NCBI GenBank assembly: GCA_963716215.1
Contig: OY970298.1
Coordinates: 2,666,001-2,730,000 of the forward strand
Source: JACVRW01 sp963716215
GTDB taxonomy: Bacteria; Actinomycetota; Thermoleophilia; Solirubrobacterales; Thermoleophilaceae
Direction: 5' to 3'
Length of the DNA stretch: 64,000 bases
The translations under genes were made by a program, and so were the position numbers. The notes below the pieces were generated by a model that saw nothing but the letters and a program-made list of their open reading frames with translations, had not been told where the DNA came from and searched no databases. This document shows, in pieces, positions 7,469 to 16,116 of this stretch; within the stretch, counting starts at the first letter, position 1; each line of letters begins with the position of its first letter.

Positions 7469-9887
7469 GCAGCCGCCCTCCCAGCTCGGCGAGCGCCGCC
7501 TCGATCGCGGTGCGCCGCTCGGCCACCTCGGCGTCCGTGAGCGTGCGGTCAGGAGCGCGGAACTCGAGCCGCAGCGCGAGCGACTTCTCGCCCTCCCCCA
7601 CCTGCTCGCCCCTGTACACGTCGAAGAGCTCGACGGTCTCCAGCAGCGGTGCGCCGCCGGCGCGGACGGCCTGCTCGACCTCGGCGGCAGGCGTGTCGCC
7701 CGCAACCACCACCGCGATGTCCTGCAGCACGGCCGGGAAGCTCGTCACGTCACGGTAAGGCCTCTCCCGCGCCAGGTCGATCAGCTCATCGATGTCGATC
7801 TCGAAGCCGGCTGCTCGGCCCAGATCCCAAGCGTCCGTCACCTGCGGATGGACCTCTCCGAGCCATCCGATCAAACGGTCCCCGCCGGCGACCACCGTTG
7901 CCGCGCGGCCCGGGTGCAGGAACGGCCCTCCGCCCTCTTCGAGGTGCCACTCGACACCCGCCGCCATCAGCACCGCTTCCAGCAGCGCGCGAGCCGTGAA
8001 GAAGTCGGCCGGGCGCGGCTCCGAGCGCCAGCCGCCCGGCGCGGCCTGCGTCTGCACCATCCCCAGGTGATGGCGCTCCAGCGCTGGCGTCTGACCCGCG
8101 GGCGAGCCGCTCCCGACCGCGTCGAGTGGGCCCGCTGAGCGGTACACGTGCGCGGACTCGAACAGCGCCAGCGCCGGGCGGCCGTGCGCGGCGTTGTGCC
8201 GCGCCGCGTCGAGCAGCCCTGGCAGCAGCAGCGGCCGCATCACGCTCTGGTCCTCGCTGAGCGGGTTGTCCAGCACCAGCACCGGCTCGTCGCCGAGGCG
8301 CAGCCGCTCGAGCGCGCGCGGCGAGGTGAACGAATACGAGATGCACTCGTCGAGCCCGCGGTCACGCAACAGGTCCTCCACGCGCCGGCGAAGCCGCTGG
8401 CTCTCTGTCAGCCGCCCGACGGCCGCCCGGCGCGCCGGCAACGTGGTCGGGAGTTGCTCGAGCCCGTGGATCCGCGCGACCTCCTCGATTACGTCGGCCT
8501 CGCGCTGGACGTCGCTGTCGCGCCAGGGCGGGACGGTCACGCTCACCCGCGCGTCCTCGGCCTGCGGCTGGAAGCCCAGGCGGTCGAGGATGCCGTTTAC
8601 CTCGTCGGGCGGAACCTGCTTGCCGAGCAGCCGCTCCATCCGGTCGAGCCGCAGCGTCACCGCGCGCGGCGGCTGAGGCTGCGGGTACACGTCAACGGTG
8701 CCGGGCGCCACGCGCGCGCCGCACAGGTCCACCATCAACCGCGCCGCCAGTCGCTGGGCAGCCATCGCCTGGTCCGGGTGCAGTTGCTTCTCGAAGCGTG
8801 CCGAGGCCTCCGTGCGCAGGCCGAGCGCCTTGGAAGTGCGCATGATGTTCGGGCCGACCCATGTGGCCGCCTCCATCAGCACCCGCGTGGTCCCGTCGGA
8901 GACCTCCGAGACCTGCCCGCCCATGATCCCGGCGATGCCGCTCGGACCCTCCGCGTCGCACACCAGCGCGGCCTCGGAGCTGAACGTGCGCTCCACGTCG
9001 TCGAGCGTCTCCATCCGCTCGCCCTCGGCCGCGCGGCGCACCTCGAGACGTCCGCCGCGCACCTCGTCGAGGTCGTAGGCGTGCAGTGGCTGCGCGGTGC
9101 AGAGCATCACGTAGTTGGTGATGTCCACGAGGTTCGAGATCGGCCTCTGCCCGGCGGCCAGCAAACGCTGCTTGAGCCACAGCGGCGACGGGCCGAGCTG
9201 CACGCCGTCGAACACGCGGGCGGTGAAGCGCAGGCAGATCTCCGGGTCGACCTCGATCGAGATGTGGTCGTCGGCCGCGTCGTCGCCGCGCGGCTCGGCG
9301 TCGGCCGCGGTCGGGTCCTCGCCCAGCGCCGCGCCGGTAACCGCGTGAAGGTCGCGGGCCACCCCGTATACGCCCATCAGGTCCGGCCGGTTGGGCGTGA
9401 CCTCGAGCTCGAGCACCTCGTCGGCGATCGGCAGGTGGTCGGCCAGCGGCGCGCCAACCGGCACCTCGCCGTCGAGCACCATGATGCCGTCGTGGTCCTC
9501 GCCGATGCCGACCTCGTCCTCGGCCAGGATCATCCCGCTGGACAGGACGCCGCGCAGCTTCGCCTCCCCGAGCGTGGAGCCGTCGGGCATCGCAGCGCCC
9601 GGGAGCGCCACGGCCACGACCTGTCCCGCGGCGACGTTCGGCGCGCCGCACACGATCGTCTGCGGCTCGCCGCGCCCGACGTCGACCGTGCAGACGGTGA
9701 GGCGGTCCGCGTCCGGGTGCTGGGCGGCCTCGAGCACGCGGCCGGTCACGAACGCGTCCGCATCGCCGACGCCGATGCGGTGCAACCGCTCCAGCTTGTC
9801 GCCCGACATCGTCAGGCGGTCCGCGACCTGCTCCGCCGGGAGGCCAGGGTCGCAGTACGAGCGCAGCCAGGAAAACGGCACCCTCAT
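7461..9887 (-). CDS. pheT: Phenylalanyl-tRNA synthetase beta subunit
   Basis: An 808-residue subunit of the alpha2-beta2 PheRS. From N to C: the B1 domain (MRVPFSWLRSYCD), an EMAP-II-like tRNA-binding domain (about 40-150, ADAFVTGRVLEAAQHPDADRL), B3/B4 editing domain (TPNRPDLMGVYGVARDL; SNLVDITNYVMLCTAQPLHAYD), B5, the catalytic-like core (IHGLEQLPTTLP, YSFTSPRALERL) and a C-terminal anticodon-recognition FDX domain (RPYRDVTSFPAVLQDIAVVV). ATG 9887 overlaps the pheS stop (ATGA). The same frame stays open into pheS, but that part is a shadow. Confidence 0.97.
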   Translation of the reverse strand: MRVPFSWLRSYCDPGLPAEQVADRLTMSGDKLERLHRIGVGDADAFVTGRVLEAAQHPDADRLTVCTVDVGRGEPQTIVCGAPNVAAGQVVAVALPGAAMPDGSTLGEAKLRGVLSSGMILAEDEVGIGEDHDGIMVLDGEVPVGAPLADHLPIADEVLELEVTPNRPDLMGVYGVARDLHAVTGAALGEDPTAADAEPRGDDAADDHISIEVDPEICLRFTARVFDGVQLGPSPLWLKQRLLAAGQRPISNLVDITNYVMLCTAQPLHAYDLDEVRGGRLEVRRAAEGERMETLDDVERTFSSEAALVCDAEGPSGIAGIMGGQVSEVSDGTTRVLMEAATWVGPNIMRTSKALGLRTEASARFEKQLHPDQAMAAQRLAARLMVDLCGARVAPGTVDVYPQPQPPRAVTLRLDRMERLLGKQVPPDEVNGILDRLGFQPQAEDARVSVTVPPWRDSDVQREADVIEEVARIHGLEQLPTTLPARRAAVGRLTESQRLRRRVEDLLRDRGLDECISYSFTSPRALERLRLGDEPVLVLDNPLSEDQSVMRPLLLPGLLDAARHNAAHGRPALALFESAHVYRSAGPLDAVGSGSPAGQTPALERHHLGMVQTQAAPGGWRSEPRPADFFTARALLEAVLMAAGVEWHLEEGGGPFLHPGRAATVVAGGDRLIGWLGEVHPQVTDAWDLGRAAGFEIDIDELIDLARERPYRDVTSFPAVLQDIAVVVAGDTPAAEVEQAVRAGGAPLLETVELFDVYRGEQVGEGEKSLALRLEFRAPDRTLTDAEVAERRTAIEAALAELGGRLRG

Positions 9888-10942
9888 GGGCCCGCTCCGA
9901 ACTGGTCCAGCAGGCGCAGGTCGTTGTCGAACAGCATGCGCAGATCGGGCACCTGGTAGACGAGCATCGCGATCCGCTCGATGCCCATCCCCCACGCGAA
10001 CCCCTGCACTCGATCCTTGTCGTAGCCGCTGCCGAGCACGTAGTCGAGCACGTTCGGGTCGACCATCCCCGAGCCCAGGATCTCGATCCAGCCCTCGCCC
10101 TTGCAGGTCGGGCAGCGCTCCGAGCCGTCGTAGCCGGTGCCGCGGCAGCGGAAGCACGACACGTCCACCTCGACGCTCGGCTCGGTGAACGGGAAGTAGC
10201 CGGGGCGCAGCCGGACCTCGGTGTGCTCGCCGAACATCTGCTGTGCGAACGCGAGCAGCGTGCCGCGCAGGTCGGCCAGCGTCAGATCCTCGTCGATCGC
10301 GAGCCCCTCGAGCTGGTGGAACATCGGCACGTGCGTGGCGTCGGGCGTGTCGGGCCGGTAGACGCGGCCCGGCACCACGATGTAGATCGGCGGCTCCTGG
10401 AGCTCCATCGCGCGCACCTGCATCGGCGACGTGTGGGTGCGCAGCAGCACCTGCTCCGCGAGGTAGAAGGTGTCCTGCGGCAGCCGCGCCGGGTGCTCGG
10501 GCGGGTGGTTGAGCGCCGTGAAGTTGTAGTACTCGTACTCGACCTCCGGGCCCTCCACGACCGAGAACCCGAGCCCGATGCACACGTCCTCCATGCGCCG
10601 CCGAATCTGGGAGACCAGGTGCAGATGGCCGACCGGAACCGGCGGGTCGCCCGGCAGCGTCACGTCCACGCGGTCCTCGACCAGGCGGCGGTCCAGCTCG
10701 GCGCCCGCGAGCTCCGCGGTGCGGCGCTCCAGCAACTCCTCGAGCGCCTTGCGCACCTCGTTGGCCTGCTTGCCGACCGGGCCGCGCTGGTCCGGCGGGA
10801 GCTCGCCGATCGAGCGCAGCGCCGCAGTCAGCTCGGACTTGCGGCCGAGGTAGCGCACGCGCAGCTCCTCCAGCTCGGCGGCGGAGCCCGCGGCGGCGAC
10901 GGCCGCCTCGGCCTCGGTGCGCAGCTGGGCCAGGTCAGCCAT
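9884..10942 (-). CDS. pheS: Phenylalanyl-tRNA synthetase alpha subunit
   Basis: A 352-residue catalytic subunit. It has an N-terminal coiled coil (about residues 1-90), then the class II core: motif 2 region PDATHVPMFHQLEGLAID and motif 3 GFAWGMGIERIAMLVY near the C-terminus. An insertion with two CxxC pairs (CFRCRGTG...CPTCKGEGW) sits before EILGSGMVDPNVL; this zinc-ribbon-like insert is known in several bacterial PheS lineages. The start ATG 10942 lies 8 bp inside the end of the upstream methyltransferase gene. The two subunits are co-translated with pheT. Confidence 0.97.
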   Translation of the reverse strand: MADLAQLRTEAEAAVAAAGSAAELEELRVRYLGRKSELTAALRSIGELPPDQRGPVGKQANEVRKALEELLERRTAELAGAELDRRLVEDRVDVTLPGDPPVPVGHLHLVSQIRRRMEDVCIGLGFSVVEGPEVEYEYYNFTALNHPPEHPARLPQDTFYLAEQVLLRTHTSPMQVRAMELQEPPIYIVVPGRVYRPDTPDATHVPMFHQLEGLAIDEDLTLADLRGTLLAFAQQMFGEHTEVRLRPGYFPFTEPSVEVDVSCFRCRGTGYDGSERCPTCKGEGWIEILGSGMVDPNVLDYVLGSGYDKDRVQGFAWGMGIERIAMLVYQVPDLRMLFDNDLRLLDQFGAGP

Positions 10943-11624
10943 GGGGCGGCATCCTACGTGCGGCCTCGTACAGAGCCACGGTCGCCGCCATCGCCACGTT
11001 GAGCGACTCCGGCCCGTCGTCGCGCAGCGGGATGCGTGCGCTCGCCTCGGCCGCGGCCAGCACCTCGGGAGGTAGCCCCTCCCGCTCGGCCCCCAGGCAC
11101 AAGACAGTCGGGGCGGTGATGTCGCCGATCGGTCCCGGTGCGGTGGCGTCGAGGGCGAGCCGGGTGCCGACCAGCTCACCGAAGGCCGCGCGCGCGGGCG
11201 GCCGGGCGAACAGCGAGCCCATCGTGGCCCGCACCGCCTTCGGCGAGAAGGGGTCCGCGCAGCCGGGGCCGAGCACGACCGGGCCGTCGGCGAGCGCGTG
11301 GGCGGAGCGGATGATCGCGCCGACGTTGCCGGGGTCCTCCACCGAGTGGAGCCACACGCTCAGGTCGCCGCCCGGCTGCGACCAGCGCTGCTCGTAGACG
11401 CCGATCACGCGCGCGCCCGACCCCAGCGTGCTGGCCGCGTCCAGTAGCTCCTGCTCCACGTCCTCGCCGGCGCGCAGCACGAAGCGCGGCTCCCACCCGG
11501 CCCGCTCGGCGGCTGCCACCAGGTCCTCGCCCTCCGCGGCGAACAGGCCGAGCTTCGCGCGCCAGCGCTTCTGCGCGAGCTTGCGGATGGTCTTGAGCTT
11601 GTCGTTGTCGGGTGAACGGATCAT
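10935..11624 (-). CDS. SpoU/TrmH family RNA 2'-O-methyltransferase
   Basis: A 229-residue SPOUT-class methyltransferase. An N-terminal substrate-binding domain (KLKTIRKLAQKRWRAKLGLF, typical of the L30e-like domain) precedes the SpoU knot: motif 1 VEDPGNVGAIIRSAHAL, motif 2 LCLGAEREGLPPEV and motif 3 IPLRDDGPESLNVAMAATVALYEA. These enzymes methylate riboses in rRNA or tRNA using SAM. The position between rplT and pheS is conserved in many bacteria. The exact target is unknown. The ATG start lies only six bases after the U-tract of an intrinsic terminator, which is odd (see findings). Confidence 0.92.
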   Translation of the reverse strand: MIRSPDNDKLKTIRKLAQKRWRAKLGLFAAEGEDLVAAAERAGWEPRFVLRAGEDVEQELLDAASTLGSGARVIGVYEQRWSQPGGDLSVWLHSVEDPGNVGAIIRSAHALADGPVVLGPGCADPFSPKAVRATMGSLFARPPARAAFGELVGTRLALDATAPGPIGDITAPTVLCLGAEREGLPPEVLAAAEASARIPLRDDGPESLNVAMAATVALYEAARRMPPHG

Positions 11625-11630
11625 GGAACG

Positions 11631-11653
11631 AAAAAAGGCGCCTCGCAGGCGCC
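11631..11653 (-). terminator. Intrinsic terminator between rplT and the RNA methyltransferase gene
   Basis: On the minus strand GGCGCC-TGCGA-GGCGCC forms a perfect 6-bp GC stem with a 5-nt loop and is followed directly by six T residues. This is the clearest rho-independent terminator in the window. It would end the thrS/infC-rpmI-rplT transcript 27 bp after the rplT stop. Confidence 0.85.
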
Positions 11654-11680
11654 CGGGAGAGATTCGGTTCCGTGGTCGCG

Positions 11681-12040
11681 CTAGGCGGCCACGGCCTCCC
11701 GGGCCCGGTCGGCAAAACGTCGGAACGTCTCAGGGTCGCGCACGGCGATGTCGGCCAGCACCTTGCGGTCGACCTCGATGCCGGCCTGCTTCAGGCCGTG
11801 CATGAACTGGCTGTACGACATGCCCTCCTGGCGAGCGGCCGCGTTGATGCGCACGATCCACAGGCGGCGGAAGTCGCGCTTGCGGTTGCGGCGGTCGCGG
11901 TAGGCGTACGAGTCGGCCTTGAGCAGGGCCTCCTTGGCCCGCTTGTAGCTCTTCGAGGCCTGGCCGCGATAGCCCTTGGCCCGCTCGAGCGTCTCGCGGC
12001 GCTTCTTGCGCCCGTGGACTGACCGCTTGACCCGGCTCAC
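11681..12040 (-). CDS. rplT: 50S ribosomal protein L20
   Basis: A 119-residue L20 with the usual signature: SRVKRSVHGRKKRRETLERAKG at the N-terminus, YRDRRNRKRDFRRLWIVRINAA and MSYSQFMHGLKQAGIEVDRK. L20 binds 23S rRNA domain I early in assembly and in several bacteria represses its own operon. It starts with GTG 12040, which overlaps the rpmI stop (GTGA), so the two are coupled as in other infC-rpmI-rplT operons. Confidence 0.98.
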   Translation of the reverse strand: MSRVKRSVHGRKKRRETLERAKGYRGQASKSYKRAKEALLKADSYAYRDRRNRKRDFRRLWIVRINAAARQEGMSYSQFMHGLKQAGIEVDRKVLADIAVRDPETFRRFADRAREAVAA

Positions 12041-12231
12041 TTGTGCAGCAGCCTCTCGACGCGCTCGTGATCGGCGGCGGCGACCTCGACCGGACGGCCC
12101 AGGTGGCGCTTGCGCTTGGCGCTCTTCTTCCCGAGGTTGTGGCTCGTGAAGGAGTGACGCGCGCGCAGCTTGCCGGAGGCGGTCTTGCGGAACCGCTTCT
12201 TGGCGCCGGAATGGGTCTTCATCTTCGGCAT
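12037..12231 (-). CDS. rpmI: 50S ribosomal protein L35
   Basis: A 64-residue L35, the normal length. The start MPKMKTHSGAKKRFRKT and the core SHNLGKKSAKRKRHL are diagnostic. The protein is a basic 23S rRNA-binding component of the large subunit. The ATG is at 12231, 32 bp after the infC stop. The longer open frame upstream overlaps infC in a different frame and is not coding. Confidence 0.98.
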   Translation of the reverse strand: MPKMKTHSGAKKRFRKTASGKLRARHSFTSHNLGKKSAKRKRHLGRPVEVAAADHERVERLLHK

Positions 12232-12263
12232 GCGACGGCTTATTGAAGCAGACGCCGGTGGGG

Positions 12264-12845
12264 CTACGACGGGGCCGGCTGCTCGTCCGGCTGCGCCCGC
12301 TTCTTGTTCGGCGCCAGCAGCATCGTCATGTTGCGCCCGTCCTGCTGAGGATGCTGCTCGATCGTGCCGAGCTCGGCGACGTCCTCGGCGAGTCGCATCA
12401 GCAGCATCTCCCCGCGCTCCGGATGGCTCTGCTCGCGGCCGCGGAACATGATCGTGACCTTCACGCGGTCCTCGCCCTTGAGGAAGCGGACCACGTGGTT
12501 CTTCTTGGTCTCGTAGTCGTTCGTCGCGATCTTCGGGCGCAGCTTGATCTCGCGCACGTTGACCTGCTTCTGGTGCCGGCGCGCGGCCTTGGCCTTCTGC
12601 TCCTGCTCGTACTTGTACTTCGAGTAGTCGAGCACGCGGCACACCGGCGGCCGGGCGTCGGGCGCCACCTCGACGAGGTCGAGATCGCGTTCCTGGGCGT
12701 AGCGGAGTGCCTGAGACGTGTCCACGACCCCGATCTGATTGCCGTCCTCACCGATGAGGCGAACCTGGGGAACGCGAATGCGCTCGTTGATCCGTGTTTC
12801 GTCGCGCTCTGGGGGGCGCCGATCGAACTTCCGTGGGATCGGCAC
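12264..12845 (-). CDS. infC: Translation initiation factor IF-3
   Basis: A 193-residue IF-3 with N- and C-domains joined by a lysine-rich linker: INERIRVPQVRLIGEDGNQ, then YKYEQEQKAKAARRHQK, then the C-domain KEIKLRPKI-type segment (VREIKLRPKIATNDYETK) and VKVTIMFRGREQSHPE. IF-3 keeps the 30S subunit free and checks the initiator tRNA. The C-terminus carries an extra tail (RAQPDEQPAPS). The start is GTG 12845. Many infC genes use rare ATT/ATC starts for autoregulation; an ATC occurs two codons downstream (CCG ATC), so a non-standard start is possible but GTG is the simplest choice. Confidence 0.96.
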   Translation of the reverse strand: MPIPRKFDRRPPERDETRINERIRVPQVRLIGEDGNQIGVVDTSQALRYAQERDLDLVEVAPDARPPVCRVLDYSKYKYEQEQKAKAARRHQKQVNVREIKLRPKIATNDYETKKNHVVRFLKGEDRVKVTIMFRGREQSHPERGEMLLMRLAEDVAELGTIEQHPQQDGRNMTMLLAPNKKRAQPDEQPAPS

Positions 12846-12909
12846 TAGTTGAAGCTTTGCCCTGCTGTCAAAGCGCGCAGATGTATCGGTACGTCATTCG
12901 GGTGCGATG

Positions 12910-14823
12910 TTAGCGCCTCTCACCGATCTCGTGGGAAGCGCGCTCGGCGAACTCCGCGAGCGGCTGAGCGCCCAGATCGCCCTCTCTGTGCCGTCGTACC
13001 GCGACCGCGCCGGCTTCCTGCTCGGCGTCACCCACGACCAGCATGTAGGGCACCTTGAGCACCTCGGCCTCGCGGATCTTCTTGCCGATCGACTCCGAGC
13101 GCTCGTCCACCTCCACCCTCAGGCCGGCGTCGCGCAGCCGGTCGGCCGCCTCGCGCGCGTACTCGATGTGGCGGTCCGCGATCGGCAGGACGGTCGCCTG
13201 CACCGGCGCGAGCCAGAGCGGGAACTCGCCCGCGTAGTGCTCGATCAGGATGCCGATGAAGCGCTCGAACGAGCCCATCAGCGCGCGGTGGATCATCACC
13301 GGCCGGTGCTCGGTGTTGTCGGCGCCGGTGTAGGTGAGCTCGAACTGCTCGGGCATGTAGTAGTCGAGCTGAACGGTGCCGAGCTGCCACGAGCGCCCGA
13401 TCGCGTCGGTGATGTGGGCGTCGATCTTGGGGCCGTAGAAGGCGCCGTCGCCCTCGTTGAGGTCGTACTCGAGCCCGTTCTGCTCCAGCGTCCGCTTGAG
13501 CGCGGCCTCCGCCTTGTCCCACATCTCCTCCGACCCGACCCGCTTCTCGGGCCGGGTGGACAGCTCGAGGCGCGGCTTCAGGCCGAACTGCTCATAGATG
13601 TAGAAGCCGAAGTCGAGGCAGCGCAGCGCCTCCTCCTCGATCTGGTCCTCGGTGCAGAACACGTGCGCGTCGTCCTGGGTGATGTGGCGCACCCGCAGCA
13701 GGCCGTGCAGCGTCCCGCTGGGCTCATGGCGGTGCACCAGGCCCTGCTCGGCCAGCCGGATCGGCAGGTCGCGGTAGGAGCGCAGCTCGTGGTTGTAGAT
13801 CTGGCAGTGGGCCGGGCAGTTCATCGGCTTCAGCCCCATCGAGCGGCCCTCGACCTCGGTGAAGTACATGTTGTCGCGGTACACGTCCCAGTGGCCCGAG
13901 CGCTTCCACAGGTCCACGTCGTAGAGGATCGGCGTGCGCACCTCGGTGTAGCCGCGCTCCACGTTGGTCGTGCGCCAGAGGCGGGTCAGCTCGTTCCAGA
14001 TGTGCGCCCCGTTGGGCAGCCAGAAGGGCGAGCCCGGCGACAGGTCGGAGAGCATGAACAGCGACAGCTCGCGGCCGAGCTTGCGGTGGTCCCGGGCACG
14101 CGCCTCCTCGAGCCGCCGCAGGTGCTCCTCGAGGTCGTCCTTGGAGAGGAACGCCGTGCCGTAGATGCGCGTCAGCATCTGGCGGTCGGCGTCGCCGCGC
14201 CAGTAGGCGCCCGCGACGCTGGTGAGCTTGAACGCCTTGATGCGCTTGGTGCCCGGGCCGTGCGGGCCGCGGCAGAGGTCGGTGAAGGGGCCGTTGCGGT
14301 ACAGCGAGACGGTCTCCACGCCTTGATCGCGCACCAGGTCCTCGATCAGCTCGACCTTGTAGTCCTGGCCCTCGGCCTTGAAGCGCTCGACCGCCTCGGC
14401 CACGGACACGTCCGCGCGCTCGAAGCGCTCGTCCGCGGCGATGTGCTCGCGCATCTTGGCCTCGATGCGCTCGAAGTCGTCGTCCGAGACCTTCACGCCG
14501 TCGGGGAACTCGAAGTCGTAGTAGAAGCCGTCGTCGATCGGCGGGCCGATCGAGATCTTCACGCCCGGATAGAGCTCCAGCACCGCCGTGGCCAGCACAT
14601 GCGCGGCGTCGTGGCGGATCAGCCAGAGACCGTCCGGGTCCTTGGCGGTCACGATCTCCACCGGCCCCTCGGCGAGCGGCGCGTCGAGGTCGAGCAGGTT
14701 GCCGTTCTGGCGCACGCCGAGCGCGGCCCGGGCGAGCCCCTCGCCGATCGCGCGGGCGGCGTCCGCGCCGGTGGCGCCGTCGGGAAGCTCCAGCGGGGAG
14801 CCGTCGGGGAGCGTGACCTTCAT
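12910..14823 (-). CDS. thrS: Threonyl-tRNA synthetase
   Basis: A 637-residue class II synthetase of normal bacterial length. Domains in order: TGS (1-60, LPDGSPLELPDGATGADAA), the editing domain with HDAAHVLATAV and later LCRGPHGPGT, the catalytic core with zinc ligands in KPMNCPAHCQIY and GDGAFYGPKIDAHI, and a C-terminal anticodon-binding domain (PVQATVLPIADRHIEYA). The ATG 14823 overlaps the stop of the upstream glycosyltransferase-like gene (ATGA). It is followed after 64 bp by infC, the common thrS-infC-rpmI-rplT order. Confidence 0.97.
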   Translation of the reverse strand: MKVTLPDGSPLELPDGATGADAARAIGEGLARAALGVRQNGNLLDLDAPLAEGPVEIVTAKDPDGLWLIRHDAAHVLATAVLELYPGVKISIGPPIDDGFYYDFEFPDGVKVSDDDFERIEAKMREHIAADERFERADVSVAEAVERFKAEGQDYKVELIEDLVRDQGVETVSLYRNGPFTDLCRGPHGPGTKRIKAFKLTSVAGAYWRGDADRQMLTRIYGTAFLSKDDLEEHLRRLEEARARDHRKLGRELSLFMLSDLSPGSPFWLPNGAHIWNELTRLWRTTNVERGYTEVRTPILYDVDLWKRSGHWDVYRDNMYFTEVEGRSMGLKPMNCPAHCQIYNHELRSYRDLPIRLAEQGLVHRHEPSGTLHGLLRVRHITQDDAHVFCTEDQIEEEALRCLDFGFYIYEQFGLKPRLELSTRPEKRVGSEEMWDKAEAALKRTLEQNGLEYDLNEGDGAFYGPKIDAHITDAIGRSWQLGTVQLDYYMPEQFELTYTGADNTEHRPVMIHRALMGSFERFIGILIEHYAGEFPLWLAPVQATVLPIADRHIEYAREAADRLRDAGLRVEVDERSESIGKKIREAEVLKVPYMLVVGDAEQEAGAVAVRRHREGDLGAQPLAEFAERASHEIGERR

Positions 14824-16061
14824 GCGCCCTCCACGCTATCGAGCGCCGGGGCCGCGGCCAGCGCCCGCAGCTCGCGCTCGAGCGCGGCGGTCACGAGGAA
14901 GCGCTCGCGCACGCGCTCGCGGCCGGCGCGGCCCATCTCCACGGCGAGGCCCGGGTCGCGCACCAGCTCGACCAGTCGCTCGGCGAGCTGCTCGGGCTCG
15001 TCCGCCAGGAAGCCGTCCACCCCGTCCCTGACGGTCAGCACCAGCCCGCCGTCGGCGCGGCCGAGCACGGGGGTGCGCTTCCAGAGCGTCTCGCACGGGG
15101 CGATGTCGAACCCCTCGCGCAGCGACAGCTCCAGCGCGGCGCGCGCCAGCCGCTGCAGCGCGCCGACCTCGAGGCTCCCAAGGCCCTCGTAGCTCGTCAG
15201 CAGCAGCACGTCATCGTCGCCCGCCACGAAGTCGGACACCTCCTTGGCGGCACGCCAGTCCTCGGCGGCGCCGCGATCCAGCAGCCCGGCGAGCACCAGC
15301 TGCAGGTCCGGCTCCTCCGCCTTCGCCAGCCGGAAGGCCTCGATCGCCGCGTGCGGATCGTCCCAGCGGTCGAGCTGCACGACCTGGAGCACGAACGGTC
15401 GGTCGAGGTCCACCCCAAGCGGGCGCACGACGCGGCCGGGGAGCCGCGGCTCGAGGTCCAGGTTGCGCGGGTCGAGCGGGTCGATCCCGGGTGGCGCCGT
15501 GCGCACCCGCTCGGTCAGCTCGCCGTCCCAGTCCGGCGCGAGCGACTGGTCCGACACCAGCACGGCGTTGCAGCGCCGCGCCAGCCCGGCGACCCGATCG
15601 AGCGCCTCGCGCTCCGCGTGCGAGGCGTCGAGGTGGCAGCGCCACGTGACCGGCACGTCCAGGCCGGCGGCCAGACCGAGCGTCCCCGGGTCGTGGAGAA
15701 CCACCAGATCCGCCGTGCCGTTGAGGCTGCGCCCGATGCGCTCGCAGGCGTCGGTCCAGGCCGCCCAGGCGTCGTCGGCGATCGCGCTCTCGCCGCCGCG
15801 CAGCCCGTGTTCGAGGGCGGCGCCGACACTGCGTAGATCGGGGTCGGCGAACAGCACGCGCCATTCCACCGGCACGCCGGCACCCGCGGCGAGCGGCAGC
15901 AGCGCACCCAGCAGCTCCGGGACGGGGCCTGGGGCTCCGGCCGCGCTCACGTGGAGGATGCGCGCCTCGCGCAGCGGCGCGGCGGCGTCTTGCAGCGTCT
16001 CCACGGCCCGCCCGCCGGCCAGCGGCGCATAGTCGCCGGGGACGCGCGGGGCGACGGCCAT
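14820..16061 (-). CDS. GT4-type glycosyltransferase, trehalose synthase (TreT)-like
   Basis: About 413 residues from ATG 16061; a GTG at 16082 is also possible. The N-terminus (DYAPLAGG...LREARILHVSAAGA) resembles TreT-type trehalose glycosyltransferases. The C-terminal Rossmann domain carries the GT-B features: FVLQVVQLDRWDDPHAAIEAF, LVLAGLLDRGAAEDW, LLLTSYEGLG, and the donor-binding stretch LSLREGFDIAPCETLWKRTPVLGRADGG. Family members join a nucleotide sugar to glucose or another acceptor. The substrate is not shown by sequence. Several TreT-conserved residues differ (LSLREGFDIAPCE in place of the usual S.REGFGL...E), so an altered specificity is possible. Confidence 0.75.
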   Translation of the reverse strand: MAVAPRVPGDYAPLAGGRAVETLQDAAAPLREARILHVSAAGAPGPVPELLGALLPLAAGAGVPVEWRVLFADPDLRSVGAALEHGLRGGESAIADDAWAAWTDACERIGRSLNGTADLVVLHDPGTLGLAAGLDVPVTWRCHLDASHAEREALDRVAGLARRCNAVLVSDQSLAPDWDGELTERVRTAPPGIDPLDPRNLDLEPRLPGRVVRPLGVDLDRPFVLQVVQLDRWDDPHAAIEAFRLAKAEEPDLQLVLAGLLDRGAAEDWRAAKEVSDFVAGDDDVLLLTSYEGLGSLEVGALQRLARAALELSLREGFDIAPCETLWKRTPVLGRADGGLVLTVRDGVDGFLADEPEQLAERLVELVRDPGLAVEMGRAGRERVRERFLVTAALERELRALAAAPALDSVEGA

Positions 16062-16116
16062 CGGCTGCAGGTCGGCGGCCACCGCGGGAGCGTACTTCGG
16101 TGCTGAGGCGCGGTGG

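Noticed and set aside
7461..10583. One very long open frame of 1040 codons spanning pheT and most of pheS
   Set aside because: Only the part from ATG 9887 is pheT. The upstream part is an Arg/Ala-rich antiframe shadow of pheS, which has full PheS motifs in the other frame.
14588..15031. Plus-strand ORF antisense to thrS and the glycosyltransferase gene
   Set aside because: Composition is typical of antisense frames in GC-rich DNA, and both minus-strand genes are clear.
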